From Acidobacteriota bacterium (lineage in GTDB: Bacteria > Acidobacteriota > Terriglobia > Terriglobales > Acidobacteriaceae): DNA of 36,356 bases. The stretch covers positions 1 to 36,356 of the forward strand of contig JAFAUE010000092.1 of NCBI GenBank assembly GCA_019243475.1, given 5' to 3'. The notes under the pieces are model-generated. The model was given only the letters and a program-made list of their open reading frames with translations, made no database searches and was not told the origin of the DNA. A program made the translations under genes and the position numbers. This document shows positions 16,904 through 26,327 of the stretch, piece by piece; within the stretch, counting starts at the first letter, position 1, and every line of letters starts with the position of its first letter.

Positions 16904-18499
16904 ATGATTCCGTCGAAAAGAACTCGCTTAGGGGAGCTCTGCTCTCTCGTCATCCTGGCGGTTGCGACAACCTCGCTCGTTGCTCAAAGCCCGGCGTTCA
17001 ATCCGAGCAAACTTCCGGTTGTTGCCACCATCGATGAACGCTTCCAGTCCTACAACATCGAGATGGTGGAGGTGACCGGCGGCCGGTTTTGGAAGCCATA
17101 CGGCAGTTCTTCAACCAGCGCGGACGCCGCAAACCAGTCGAAGCCATCAGCCGGTACTCCGACCGGGCTTAATGCCGACCTTTTTCAATATCGTCCACCC
17201 ATCGATCTTGCCAACCGACGCCTGCGAAAACTCGCCACTGCGCTCGGCCCCGCGTACGTTCGTGTAAGCGGCAGCTGGGCCAATAACGTCTATTTCCACG
17301 ATTCAGACGCTCCTCCTCCAGCCAACGCACCTTCCGGCTTCGGAGCTGTACTCACGCGGCCTGAGTGGAAGAGCGTGATTTACTTCGCTCATGACGCCAA
17401 CGCAGACATCGTCACCTCCTTCGCGATCAGCAGTGGAACGCGAGACGCGAACGGAGTCTGGACGACTGAGCAAGCCGGCAAAATCCTCGCGTACACGAAG
17501 TCAACCAGGGGACACATTGCTGCCATTGAATTCATGAATGAGCCGAATCTGCCAGGATTCGGCAGCGCGCCCAAGGGATACGACGCCAAGGCCTACGCAC
17601 GCGACCTCGCGATCTTCGAACCATTTCTGAAACAGAACTCGCCAGGCACCCTTCTGCTTGGTCCTGGATCGACGGCGGAGGGTGCCCACAACCAGCCACC
17701 GGCCATTCCCGGAATCCTCACGACGGAGGATTTGATGACAGCTATAGGCCCGGCCTTCGACATCTTTGACTACCATCTCTACGCCGCTGTTTCCCAGCGT
17801 TGTGCGAACAGGAGCCCGGAGCGGCAGATCACAGCGGGAGATGCGCTCTCCGCGGACTGGCTTTCGCGCCCCCAAGCTATAAATACGTTCTACTCCAATC
17901 TTCGCGATCGTTTCGAACCGGGCACGCCAATTTGGATCACCGAGACGGCGGATACCGCATGCGGCGGTAATCCCTGGGCCTCAACTTTCCGCGATACATT
18001 TCGCTATGTAGTGGAACATGCGGAGCTCGCGCGAGCTGGCGTAAAGGTAGTCATGCATAACACTCTGGCCGCGAGTGATTATGGACTTCTTGACCAGAAG
18101 ACGTTCCAACCGCGTCCCAACTACTGGGGCGCGCTCCTTTGGCGCACTCTCATGGGCACCACGGTACTGGATCCGCAGCTGCCGAAAACAGAGAACGTCT
18201 ATACCTACGCGCACTGCATGCGCGAGCATCCAGGTGGAGTCGTCTTGTTGGTGGTGAATGCGGATCAAGAACGGCCGTATCACATCGAGTTGCCTCTGGC
18301 GGCCGAACGGTACACACTGAGCGCGACCACGCTTGATCAGACAGGAGTAAAGCTTGACGGCTCGCAGCTCGCCTTAGGCAATCACGACGAGATCCCGCAA
18401 CTAAAAGGCAAGGCAATACACAAAGGTCCCATCGGCTTCGAGTCTAAGACGATCACTTTCCTGGCGATACCTGACGCAAACAATGCAGCCTGCCGCTGA
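16904..18499 (+). CDS. Secreted GH79-like glycoside hydrolase (heparanase-like beta-glucuronidase)
   Basis: A 531-residue exported protein with a signal peptide ending near ATTSLVAQS. The layout resembles family GH79: a TIM-barrel with the acid/base glutamate E213 in IEFMNEPNLPGFG and the nucleophile glutamate E347 in PIWITETAD, plus the heparanase-like segment GLLDQKTFQPRPNYWGALLWRTLMG and a C-terminal beta domain. GH79 enzymes remove glucuronic acid residues from polysaccharides or proteoglycans outside the cytoplasm. A substrate cannot be assigned: candidates are arabinogalactan-protein glucuronic acid or a microbial exopolysaccharide. It is transcribed after the small membrane protein with a 101-bp gap and may be independent. 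No strong ribosome binding site was seen. The identification rests on catalytic motifs and similarity by eye, not a search. Confidence 0.8.
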   Translation: MIPSKRTRLGELCSLVILAVATTSLVAQSPAFNPSKLPVVATIDERFQSYNIEMVEVTGGRFWKPYGSSSTSADAANQSKPSAGTPTGLNADLFQYRPPIDLANRRLRKLATALGPAYVRVSGSWANNVYFHDSDAPPPANAPSGFGAVLTRPEWKSVIYFAHDANADIVTSFAISSGTRDANGVWTTEQAGKILAYTKSTRGHIAAIEFMNEPNLPGFGSAPKGYDAKAYARDLAIFEPFLKQNSPGTLLLGPGSTAEGAHNQPPAIPGILTTEDLMTAIGPAFDIFDYHLYAAVSQRCANRSPERQITAGDALSADWLSRPQAINTFYSNLRDRFEPGTPIWITETADTACGGNPWASTFRDTFRYVVEHAELARAGVKVVMHNTLAASDYGLLDQKTFQPRPNYWGALLWRTLMGTTVLDPQLPKTENVYTYAHCMREHPGGVVLLVVNADQERPYHIELPLAAERYTLSATTLDQTGVKLDGSQLALGNHDEIPQLKGKAIHKGPIGFESKTITFLAIPDANNAACR

Positions 18500-18524
18500 T
18501 TGGTTTTGCTCGACTTCGAGGTTC

Positions 18525-19604
18525 TCAATTCTGAGCAGCTGGAGTTGGCGGAATGCAGGTCGTCGTCATGCCAAGTGGACTTCTGATTGAGTGGCCTTCG
18601 ACTTCGCTATAGTCCCAAACGGCGGATCTCCGTAATTGCGAAATGATTTCCAGGCAGTGTCCTGCCTGCGCACTACGTTGGAATTTCCATTGCTCAAGCA
18701 AGCTGTAGGCCTGATCGCCAATCTCGACGTTCGGATCTGCCATGGCTGAAGCGAGTAGCTGGCGAATAGCGCTGTCATCCGCGGACCCGCCATCGCTTGC
18801 GGCACGGAAGATGATTGGTTCCATCCATAACAGTGCCTCGTATCGCTCGGTTGCGTTTTTGCTCTGGAGAAGCTCGCTAGTGCGAACGACCAGAGCTTGC
18901 CTACAGGTTGGCGAAGCGCTGCATTTGCCGTAATCGGTGAGCCGATGCGCCGCAACATCACGAATCCATGGAATCGGCTCATTCAGGGCGGCAATGAAAG
19001 GGTCGAGGTTCGAATTACCAGTGGCTGCATCAATAGCAAGGAAATGCTGAACCTGCGCTAGCAGCTCTCCTTGCCCGGGCACGCTCAAATCGATAGCGCC
19101 AGGCACGTAGGCGTGATTTCCAAAGTCGCCGTAAGTGTGGAGGTTGTAGCCGATGATGTAATGTCCTCCGAGCTCTGGCTTTTTGCGATCAAGGGCGGTT
19201 GGTCGCTGGCTGTTGAAGATTATGTACACTCCTTCTCGAACTGGCCTCCACAGTGATTCCGTTTCGATCTCCTTCTTCTCCGAACTACCGCGCAGGAACT
19301 GTTCGATCTCAAGACTAACGCTGAGATTCGCGCCTTTCTGCTGTCGCGAAATGGCGGTGACTCTCGCCACGGCGATCAGATTGTTCGGATCCAACAATGC
19401 ACCGGCCAAGTCAGGCCAAGCAAATTGATCATGATCTTTAAAAATTTCCTTCTGGGCATTGGCCCGAGACAGTTGGATTGCCTGGACTTCTGCTTCCGGC
19501 ATCGAGGGGAGGACCTTCCATGTTAAGAGAGGTTCCTGAGCTCCGATAAAAACAGGACCGAAGAAAACAGCAAGCAGAGTGATAACTTTTGCGCGCGACA
19601 TCAT
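18525..19604 (-). CDS. Secreted hypothetical protein with C-terminal HEAT-like helices
   Basis: The frame opens with GTG at 19610, but the ATG codons at 19604 and 19601 are more likely. The product is about 359 residues with a signal peptide (RAKVITLLAVFFGPVFIGAQ). The middle part (residues 60-190) has alternating strands with YIIFNS and GHYIIGYNLH. The region from about 205 to 330 has repeated helical pairs such as LDPFIAALNEPIPWIRDVAAHRL and SAIRQLLASAMADPNVEIGDQAYSLLEQW, which look like HEAT-type repeats used for protein binding. No catalytic motif was seen, so the function is unknown; a periplasmic scaffold is one possibility. It converges on the GH79 gene with 25 bp between ends and is divergent from the second DinB gene. 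Confidence 0.72.
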   Translation of the reverse strand: MMSRAKVITLLAVFFGPVFIGAQEPLLTWKVLPSMPEAEVQAIQLSRANAQKEIFKDHDQFAWPDLAGALLDPNNLIAVARVTAISRQQKGANLSVSLEIEQFLRGSSEKKEIETESLWRPVREGVYIIFNSQRPTALDRKKPELGGHYIIGYNLHTYGDFGNHAYVPGAIDLSVPGQGELLAQVQHFLAIDAATGNSNLDPFIAALNEPIPWIRDVAAHRLTDYGKCSASPTCRQALVVRTSELLQSKNATERYEALLWMEPIIFRAASDGGSADDSAIRQLLASAMADPNVEIGDQAYSLLEQWKFQRSAQAGHCLEIISQLRRSAVWDYSEVEGHSIRSPLGMTTTCIPPTPAAQN

Positions 19605-19650
19605 TCCCACTCTTACATTCAGAGTACTAGCTTTCGGATTCGCGATGCCT

Positions 19651-19666
19651 CTGCGGGCCGCCGCAG
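19651..19666. repeat. Perfect hairpin in divergent promoter region
   Basis: CTGCGG-GCCG-CCGCAG is a perfect six-pair inverted repeat with a four-base centre in the 117-bp gap between the secreted HEAT-like gene and the second DinB gene. It may be a regulator site or a chance GC-rich dyad. Confidence 0.3.
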
Positions 19667-19721
19667 CTTCGTCCCAGGGTGGTATGCTTTTTGGTTTCCA
19701 CTTCCCTCCAGGAGATTGACT

Positions 19722-20324
19722 GTGAAGAGCTACAAAGCAGTTGGCCTCATTGTTGCACTCTGTTTTGGGCTGACGTTGAGCGCGGTGGCGCAGGGCGGAG
19801 GACAGTCGTCATCCGAACCTCCAACCATCGCTTCGGTACTGAACCGGCAGTTGGGCAGCATTGAACGCGAGGTCATGGGCGCCGCCGAAGCCATTCCGGA
19901 GGACAAGTACGACTTTTCCCCAGCCACGGCAAACATTCCCGGCGACTTCAAGACTCCCAACCCGGTGCGCACGATGAGCGAGCAGTTCAAGCACATCGGA
20001 GACGCTCTCGAATCCTATTCGGCCTCTGTGCTGGGGCAGAAGCACGAAGGTTCGTCAGACGAAAACGGTCCCAAGAACGTCAAAACGAAGGCCGAAGTGA
20101 TCAGCTTCCTGAAAGCGGAATTTGCCAAGGCTCACAGTGCTATCGACACCATCAACCAGCAAAACGTGGTTGAACCAATCGCCACGTCTTCGGGGAAGGG
20201 CAAGACCACTCGCTTGTCCGGAGCGATAAGCATGATCGGCCACACCAATAATCACTACGGACAGATCATCGAGTATTTGCGTATGAATGGCATGGTGCCC
20301 CCGGAGAGTCAGCCCCGGAAGTAA
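19722..20324 (+). CDS. Secreted DinB-like protein
   Basis: The frame opens with TTG at 19716, but AGGAG with seven-base spacing points to the GTG at 19722, giving 200 residues. A signal peptide is clear (KSYKAVGLIVALCFGLTLSAVAQ). The mature part is helical with a DinB-like layout: IASVLNRQLGSIEREV, a metal-binding-type histidine in EQFKHIGDALESY, and HTNNHYGQIIEYLRMNGMVPP near the end. The exported form of this fold recurs in Acidobacteria, where its role is not established. It probably acts in the periplasm, perhaps as a metal- or thiol-related protein. Compared with the cytoplasmic DinB at 14991 it is longer and has a different N-terminus. Confidence 0.8.
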   Translation: MKSYKAVGLIVALCFGLTLSAVAQGGGQSSSEPPTIASVLNRQLGSIEREVMGAAEAIPEDKYDFSPATANIPGDFKTPNPVRTMSEQFKHIGDALESYSASVLGQKHEGSSDENGPKNVKTKAEVISFLKAEFAKAHSAIDTINQQNVVEPIATSSGKGKTTRLSGAISMIGHTNNHYGQIIEYLRMNGMVPPESQPRK

Positions 20325-20507
20325 GATCCTGAAGTGCCGGTTTGGTAACTGTTATTTCCGATTCTCTTCCGCTAACTCTCCTCTTTTCTTGCCGTCAGAA
20401 TGAGGGGAAGGGAACTGGAGCGGCTTGGCAACCGTAACAAATCTTTGGGAGACGAGGCTCTTCTGGCCCGGCTCGAACCTCCTCCTAACCACTCCCCTCG
20501 AGGGCAG

Positions 20508-21689
20508 ATGCTGTCATTAAGCAGTAAAGCGTCCGGTATTGCGCAGTCCGAGATTCGCGTCATGTCCATCGAGTGCGACAGGGTGCGGGGCATCAATTTG
20601 GCGCAAGGGATTTGCGACACCGAAGTGCCTGAACCGGTACAGCGGGCGGCGATCAACGCGATCCGCAGCGGAAGTAATTCTTATACGCGGCTCGATGGTA
20701 TCGCTACTCTCCGCCATGCGATTGCGCGCAAAATGCGCGACTTCAACCACGTGAACGTCGATCCGGATCGGGAAATCGTGGTGACCGCTGGATCCACCGG
20801 CGCCTTCTACTCCGCATGCATGGGCCTGCTCAACCCCGGCGACGAAGTGATTGTCTTTGAGCCGTACTACGGCTATCACGTGCACACACTTATGGCGCTC
20901 GATTGCGTGCCGGTGTACGTGACCATGCATCCGCCGAAATGGATCTTCAGTCGCGAGCAGTTTGAGCACGCAATTACTCCGCGGACCCGGGCCATTATCC
21001 TCAACACGCCGGCGAATCCATCCGGCAAAGTATTTAACCGCGAAGAGCTCGAGTTCGTAGCCGGACTGGCGATTCACCACGATCTCTTCGTGATCACCGA
21101 TGAGATCTACGAATATTTTGTCTACGACGACAACCAGCACACCAGCCCAGCCTCGTTGCCGGACATGGCGGGACGCACAATTACCATTTCGGGATTTTCA
21201 AAGGCATACAGCATCACCGGCTGGCGCATTGGATATGCCGTTTGCGACCGGCGCTGGGCGCAGGCTATTGGCTACTTTCACGATCTTGCTTATATCTGCG
21301 CGCCTTCGCCATTCCAGCACGGAGCTACGGCCGGACTAGAGGAGCTCGCGCCTGACTTCTATCAGTCACTGGCGGCCGAATACTGTGCCAAGCGCGACCT
21401 ACTCTGTACCACTTTGGAACAAGCTGGGTTACCTCCATCCTGGCCACAAGGATCGTATTACGTCCTCGCCGACGCTTCGGGTCTTCCAGGACAGAACAGC
21501 AAGGAGAAAGCCATGTACCTCCTGGCCCAGGCAGGAGTCGCCGCTGTTCCCGGCGAGGCTTTCTTCAACGGAGGCGGGCGCAATCTGCTGCGCTTCTGCT
21601 TCGCCAAAAAAGAGACCGACCTTGAAGAAGCGTGCCGTCGGCTGAGCAGGCTGGAGATCTCTGCTCCAACGGCCGGCAGCCGCTGCTAG
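20508..21689 (+). CDS. PLP-dependent aminotransferase, class I/II
   Basis: From the ATG at 20508 (GAGGG ribosome binding site) the protein is 393 residues; the frame extends to 20400, but the extension is proline- and arginine-rich and unlike a fold-type I N-terminus. Family residues are visible: N170 in LNTPANPSGKVFN, D198 and Y201 in VITDEIYEYF, the Schiff-base K232 in ISGFSKAYSITGWRIGY, and a C-terminal arginine in LLRFCFAK that binds the substrate carboxylate. The sequence resembles aspartate/kynurenine-type aminotransferases of the MalY/AspC superfamily; which amino acid it transaminates is unclear. It stands alone, ahead of a gene on the opposite strand. Confidence 0.92.
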   Translation: MLSLSSKASGIAQSEIRVMSIECDRVRGINLAQGICDTEVPEPVQRAAINAIRSGSNSYTRLDGIATLRHAIARKMRDFNHVNVDPDREIVVTAGSTGAFYSACMGLLNPGDEVIVFEPYYGYHVHTLMALDCVPVYVTMHPPKWIFSREQFEHAITPRTRAIILNTPANPSGKVFNREELEFVAGLAIHHDLFVITDEIYEYFVYDDNQHTSPASLPDMAGRTITISGFSKAYSITGWRIGYAVCDRRWAQAIGYFHDLAYICAPSPFQHGATAGLEELAPDFYQSLAAEYCAKRDLLCTTLEQAGLPPSWPQGSYYVLADASGLPGQNSKEKAMYLLAQAGVAAVPGEAFFNGGGRNLLRFCFAKKETDLEEACRRLSRLEISAPTAGSRC

Positions 21690-21704
21690 CCAGACCTGCT
21701 TAAG

Positions 21705-23261
21705 CTACTGGCTGCTTCCGTGGTTTTCGTGCAGCAGCGTCGGATTGCGCGGGAACTTGAAATAGGGAAGGCGGACGTTGTCGATCTGGATCTGATCAGC
21801 ACGCTTCGCTGGATCAGGGAGGAAATTGGCCGCCGCCTGTGCGGTGTCGAAGTCGTCCTGATCGACGCCATCGCCGCTCACTCCAAAGCCGCCCACCATC
21901 ACGCCGTTCTTGTACAAAGGCGTGCTTCCGGGAAAGAAAACAATTCCGTTCTGGAACTGACTGGGAGGCTGATGTCCGTTGGTGCAAGGATGGGCCGTGT
22001 CGTAAAGGTACAGATTGAAGAACGGACCGGGCGGATTTGCGTCGATTCCCGGCGGAAAGAACGGCTGGGAGCCGAAGCTGATGGTGCGGTTGGAGACAGC
22101 CGTTCCGGGAGGCACGCCTGGCATGTCCTGTGCGTCCACCGACGCGCTGGAGAAATAGATTACGTTGCGGGCTTTTGCAACCGCCACGTCGGCCGAGAAG
22201 ATCGTCGCGTCGGGCATGCGATAGAAAGCCAGCAGGTCTCCATTCAGGTCCGAAACCGCGAAGGCGAAACGTGCGGGCGAACCGCTGGGCAAGCGAATCA
22301 CTGCGCGTTCAGTGTTGGCGACGCTGATCGCGGTATTCACAATTGAGTTCACGTCATCCAGCGTCAAGCCGCCAGTGCCGGCTCTTCGTGTAATGAGGTC
22401 ACCGTCAGGAGCGGGCCCTGGACTGGGTAGCGGACCAACAACGAATGCACCGTTGGCTGTCCCGGTGGTGATCCCAGCAGGCGCAACCTGGTTTTGCACG
22501 AAGGGCAAAGCGATACCGCCGATGATCACAACTCCCGGTGGCGCCGGATTGGGAACGAGACCGGTCCCGGCGATGCCATTAAAGGCGGCATATTCGTTCA
22601 CATCGTTGGTCGAACCGGCCACTCCCACTCCACCAGCTAGATGGCCGTTCTTGAATATTGGTACTCCGCCTCCGTTCGCTGCGTTGGGATCTGAATCAAA
22701 GACATCGGCCTTGCCGGTGACGATCCCAGTTCCGGTTGTGCTTCCGTCGATGGAGCGCGACTGTGGCAATGCCTGGCCAGGCAGGTAATTGCTGGTGAGA
22801 AAGCAGCCGCGGTTGGTGTTCTCAATGCCGTAGAGGTCCGCGTTAGGAACGTTGGTGATTCCAGGAGGGAAGTGAACCCCGCTGATGTACCGAACCGTAC
22901 GCGAGGAGAGCGGCGCCTGATCATTCGAAAAGAACGAAGCGGTGCGAGCCAACCCAACCGCGAGCTCCTCCGTGTTTACGGCCTGGCTAAAGTTGCCGAT
23001 CGAAGTGGCCGGTGTCCCCGGTTTCACATAAACGGCGAGAATATTTCCCTGACGGTTCGTTACTGCCACAGCAACGGGAACGTTCACCGATGCAGCGGCA
23101 GCCTGAGCCACAGCTTGCACATCGGCCGTCGTGAGTTGATTCACATTCGTCTGCAGACCTGGCGGAGGTGCGCCCGGCGGATTTGGTGTTGTGCCCCCGC
23201 AGGCGAGGAAATACAACAGAAGCAGGGAAGTACCGGCCGCGGCGAGTATGCGCTGGTTCAT
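21705..23261 (-). CDS. Lipoprotein with two GlcG/HbpS-like (haem-binding) domains
   Basis: A 518-residue protein with a lipoprotein signal: LLLLYFLACGG, with the cysteine at residue 21 in a lipobox-like LAC. It contains two related halves. The first, near residues 45-250, has VAVAVTNRQGNILAVY and GGVPIFKNGHLAGGVGVAG; the second, near 300-500, has FAFAVSDLNGDLLAFY and STPLYKNGVMVGGFGVSG. Both repeat the GlcG/HbpS pattern, in which a profilin-like fold binds haem or other cofactors in some members. A proline-rich region joins them. The likely place is the periplasmic face of a membrane. It is divergent from a YncE/phosphoesterase fusion with about 110 bp between starts. The substrate is unknown. 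Confidence 0.8.
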   Translation of the reverse strand: MNQRILAAAGTSLLLLYFLACGGTTPNPPGAPPPGLQTNVNQLTTADVQAVAQAAAASVNVPVAVAVTNRQGNILAVYVKPGTPATSIGNFSQAVNTEELAVGLARTASFFSNDQAPLSSRTVRYISGVHFPPGITNVPNADLYGIENTNRGCFLTSNYLPGQALPQSRSIDGSTTGTGIVTGKADVFDSDPNAANGGGVPIFKNGHLAGGVGVAGSTNDVNEYAAFNGIAGTGLVPNPAPPGVVIIGGIALPFVQNQVAPAGITTGTANGAFVVGPLPSPGPAPDGDLITRRAGTGGLTLDDVNSIVNTAISVANTERAVIRLPSGSPARFAFAVSDLNGDLLAFYRMPDATIFSADVAVAKARNVIYFSSASVDAQDMPGVPPGTAVSNRTISFGSQPFFPPGIDANPPGPFFNLYLYDTAHPCTNGHQPPSQFQNGIVFFPGSTPLYKNGVMVGGFGVSGDGVDQDDFDTAQAAANFLPDPAKRADQIQIDNVRLPYFKFPRNPTLLHENHGSSQ

Positions 23262-23373
23262 GTCTGCGCTGGGGGTTCGGAAAGTGTAGCCAGTGTATTG
23301 GCAATCGACAAGAGGCGGGATTGCGATCGGATTTTTATGGTCCTGTGATTCTCATCATTTACCATCGCTGACC

Positions 23374-26151
23374 ATGAACAAACGTCTGCTTCGGATCGCA
23401 CTCATGCTGTGTACGCTGTTCATCGGATTTCGGATGGTTCGCGCATACCAGGAGCGCAGCGGACGTGTCTCGCTGCCCAGCAGCAAACTGCTGCTGCAGT
23501 CCGTTCCTGGCAATCCGCAGCGCACGAACAGTTTTCCCGCCGCGATGGCCCTCTCGCCGGACGGCAAGTTTGCCGCGTTGCTCAACGACGGCTACGGCAC
23601 GTTCGAGTCGCAGTACGAACAGTCAATCGCGATCCTGGATCTTGCCAGCAATACACTCAGCGACTTTCCGGACACTCGATTCCAGCGCAGAGCCAGGCAG
23701 ACATATTTCTACGGGTTGACGTTCAACGGAGACGGCTCCAAGCTCTTTGCGAGCGTTGGATCGATCACGGACCCAACAGGCACAGAGTCCGGCGACACGG
23801 GTGACGGCATCGCCGTTTATGACTTCGAGAACGGCAAGGTCCGACCAGCTGACTTTATCGCCTTTCCGCCTTCCACCCGACCGGCGCAACCTAAGCGTCC
23901 TCCGGAAGACCCTTCTATGGAGCCTGAACCAGTTCAGAAGACAACCGTACGCTTTCCCGCGGGACTTAGCCTTTTCAAGCGCGAGGGGCGGGAGATGTTG
24001 CTGGTCGCCGACAATCTGTCCGATGTTGCGGAGATCGTCGATCCTAGTTCCAAAAAGGTTACTCAGACGATCGATCTGGCTGTTTATCCGGTCGTGCCCG
24101 GCTCTTATCCGCTCGCTACCTGCGTGACCAAAGACGGAAACACAGGATATGTGAGTCTGTGGAACGCATCGCGCGTTGCCGAAATGGATCTCGCGGCCGG
24201 CAAACTGCGCCGCATGATCGAACTTCACACGCCAAAATCGAATGTCGCACCCGGCTCGCATCCGACCGCCTTATTGCTGAGTCCGGATGAAAGTAAGCTC
24301 TACGTCGCGCTTGCGAACACGGATGAGGTAGCGGTAATTCCGCGTCCAAGCGGCGAACCGTTCTACCTGAGCACCAAGCTGCCTGGACAACAGTATGGCG
24401 GAAGCTTCCCCATTGCACTTGCCCAGACTGCCGATGGCCGACATTTGTTTGTTGCCAACGCCAGCTCTGATGCTATTGCGGTCTTCAATCGCATCGCCCC
24501 GAACGTAACTGCTCAGGGATTTGTCCCCACGGAGTGGTATCCAACCGCTGTCGGCGTCAGCAACGGGGAACTCCTTATCGCAACCGGAAAGGGAAGGGGA
24601 ACCGGACCCAATCCGGGATTCAAGGGCAGTTCCACCGCTCCCGGACAGAACTATTACATCGCTTCACTGGTGTATGGCTCCATCGCGCGGATTGCCCTCG
24701 AAGATATCGACGGGAATCTGACCGCCTGGACGGAGCAAGTGATGGCGAGCAATCTCATGCGCGGCAATTCCGATCGGATTTCGTTTTCCTCGGGAAAGAA
24801 CGAAATCAAACATGTGATCTACGTAATCAAGGAAAATCGAACCTACGACCAAATCCTTGGGGACCTTGGCGTCGGTAACGGCGATCCTTCCATCACCATG
24901 TACGGCGAACAGATCACCCCTAATGAACACAAGCTGGCCCGGCAGTTCGGCGTGCTCGACAATTTCTATGATAGCGGCGAGGTTTCCGGCGACGGACATC
25001 AATGGTCAAATGCCGCTATCAGCAGTGACTACAACGAACAGACGTGGGAGATCGCCTATCGCGGCAAGGAGCGCTCGTACGATTTTGGCGGGATCGTTGA
25101 CGATCGTTATCCGGTGCGGGAGCATATTCCCGACGCGGATGATCCCGGAACGGGATTCCTATGGGGCGATCTGCAGAAGAATGGACTCACTTATCGCGAC
25201 TACGGGGAGTTCATCTCCACGGAATTTTGTGATCAAAATATTACGAATGAAATGCCGCAAATGGGAACGCCGCTCATGGCCGGTCCGAAATGTGGTCGTA
25301 ATGCAGTGGCTCAAGGCGAGCCCCTGCCCGATTACCTTGGCCAGCCCCACGGCGCGAAGAGTCCATGGCCGTGGCGGATCCCGCTCATAGGCAGGAGTGT
25401 AGCCACGAAGCCCGAACTGGAAGGGCACTTCGATCCTCGTTACCCCACTTTCAATTTGACCTTCCCCGATCAACTTCGCGCCGACGAGTTCCTCAACGAG
25501 TTCTCCCAATTTGTGGCCAGGTCTAAAGCTGGAGCGGCCGCTCTGCCGCAGTTCATCCTGCTTTATCTGCCGGACGACCATACTTCGGGAACGAAGCCGG
25601 GAGTCGCCACTCCATCGGCGGCGGTCGCCGACAACGATCTTGCTTTAGGCCGCGTGGTTGATGCAGTCTCGCATAGCCCATTTTGGAACAACACGGCCAT
25701 CTTCGTCCTCGAAGACGATGCGCAGAACGGCGCAGATCACGTAGACGCTCATCGCAGCACGGCTTTGGTAATCAGCCGATTCTCACCGCGGCAGCCGGAG
25801 GGCAAGCCGTTTGTCGATCACACCTTCTACACAACAGTAAACACCGTGCGGACGATGGAAGCTTTACTCGGCCTACCCCCGATGAACAATAACGACGCGC
25901 ATGCTGCAGTAATGGCTCCGTTATTTTCCGGCGCAGGCACTCAAGCCGCTTTTGCCGCCGACACTCGGAACCGTGACAACGGTCTGATCTATAAGATCAA
26001 TCCACCTAAAGGGCCCGATGCGAAGCAGTCTTCCCGGCTCGACTTCAGTCATCCAGATGCTGCCGACGCCGGCATTCTGAATGCAATTTTGTGGCGCGAG
26101 CGATTTGGGAACAGACCATTGCCGAAAGCTCCTGGAGCAGAGTTTCGCTGA
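23374..26151 (+). CDS. Bifunctional YncE-like propeller / alkaline phosphatase-type protein
   Basis: The frame opens at 23293, but the ATG at 23374 gives a normal signal sequence (NKRLLRIALMLCTLFIGF); the product is 925 residues. Residues 50-470 are a beta-propeller with YVTN/YncE-like repeats (GDGSKLFASVGS, DESKLYVALANTDEVAVIP, DGRHLFVANASSDAIAVFN). Residues 480-900 resemble phosphoesterases of the alkaline-phosphatase superfamily (HVIYVIKENRTYDQILGD, DGHQWSNAAIS, FVLEDDAQNGADHVDAHRS). This fusion is a known family annotated as bifunctional YncE/alkaline phosphatase family protein; its physiological substrate is not defined. Metal-binding aspartates and histidines seem present. It should be periplasmic or on the cell surface. 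No strong ribosome binding site was seen. Confidence 0.88.
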   Translation: MNKRLLRIALMLCTLFIGFRMVRAYQERSGRVSLPSSKLLLQSVPGNPQRTNSFPAAMALSPDGKFAALLNDGYGTFESQYEQSIAILDLASNTLSDFPDTRFQRRARQTYFYGLTFNGDGSKLFASVGSITDPTGTESGDTGDGIAVYDFENGKVRPADFIAFPPSTRPAQPKRPPEDPSMEPEPVQKTTVRFPAGLSLFKREGREMLLVADNLSDVAEIVDPSSKKVTQTIDLAVYPVVPGSYPLATCVTKDGNTGYVSLWNASRVAEMDLAAGKLRRMIELHTPKSNVAPGSHPTALLLSPDESKLYVALANTDEVAVIPRPSGEPFYLSTKLPGQQYGGSFPIALAQTADGRHLFVANASSDAIAVFNRIAPNVTAQGFVPTEWYPTAVGVSNGELLIATGKGRGTGPNPGFKGSSTAPGQNYYIASLVYGSIARIALEDIDGNLTAWTEQVMASNLMRGNSDRISFSSGKNEIKHVIYVIKENRTYDQILGDLGVGNGDPSITMYGEQITPNEHKLARQFGVLDNFYDSGEVSGDGHQWSNAAISSDYNEQTWEIAYRGKERSYDFGGIVDDRYPVREHIPDADDPGTGFLWGDLQKNGLTYRDYGEFISTEFCDQNITNEMPQMGTPLMAGPKCGRNAVAQGEPLPDYLGQPHGAKSPWPWRIPLIGRSVATKPELEGHFDPRYPTFNLTFPDQLRADEFLNEFSQFVARSKAGAAALPQFILLYLPDDHTSGTKPGVATPSAAVADNDLALGRVVDAVSHSPFWNNTAIFVLEDDAQNGADHVDAHRSTALVISRFSPRQPEGKPFVDHTFYTTVNTVRTMEALLGLPPMNNNDAHAAVMAPLFSGAGTQAAFAADTRNRDNGLIYKINPPKGPDAKQSSRLDFSHPDAADAGILNAILWRERFGNRPLPKAPGAEFR

Positions 26152-26200
26152 TCGGCTAACTTGGCCAGTAGCGAATAAGTTGAGTACGCAAAGCCAAGAA

Positions 26201-26227
26201 TGCGAAGCCTTGCTCTGCGCTTTCGCA
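26201..26227. terminator. Possible stem downstream of the YncE/phosphoesterase gene
   Basis: TGCGAA (26201-26206) and TTCGCA (26222-26227) are perfect six-base complements with a 15-base loop, about 50 bp after the stop. No T-run follows, so it would be a weak or factor-assisted terminator, or chance. Confidence 0.25.
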
Positions 26228-26265
26228 GGGAATGTCATAGATTGCTGGTGACATTGCATGAAGAA

Positions 26266-26284
26266 GCTGGCGTAAGCAGCCAGC
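26266..26284. repeat. Inverted repeat in the bacilliredoxin promoter region
   Basis: GCTGGC-GTAAGCA-GCCAGC is a perfect six-pair dyad with a seven-base centre. It ends a few bases before TAGTAT and TAGAAT, either of which could be the -10 element of the bacilliredoxin gene, so it overlaps the region where a -35 element or a regulator would sit. Confidence 0.4.
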
Positions 26285-26327
26285 GCTAGTATGTAGAATA
26301 AAAAACATATAACGGAGGACCTAATTC

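Noticed and set aside
20400-20507. In-frame extension of the aminotransferase, also carrying a GGCAACC segment resembling part of a SAM-I riboswitch
   Set aside because: The extension is proline- and arginine-rich and a better ribosome binding site lies at the later ATG; GGCAACC alone is short and the other conserved SAM-I parts are absent.
20517-21140. 207-codon minus-strand frame over the aminotransferase
   Set aside because: Antisense to a protein with clear PLP motifs; its codon pattern follows the opposite strand.
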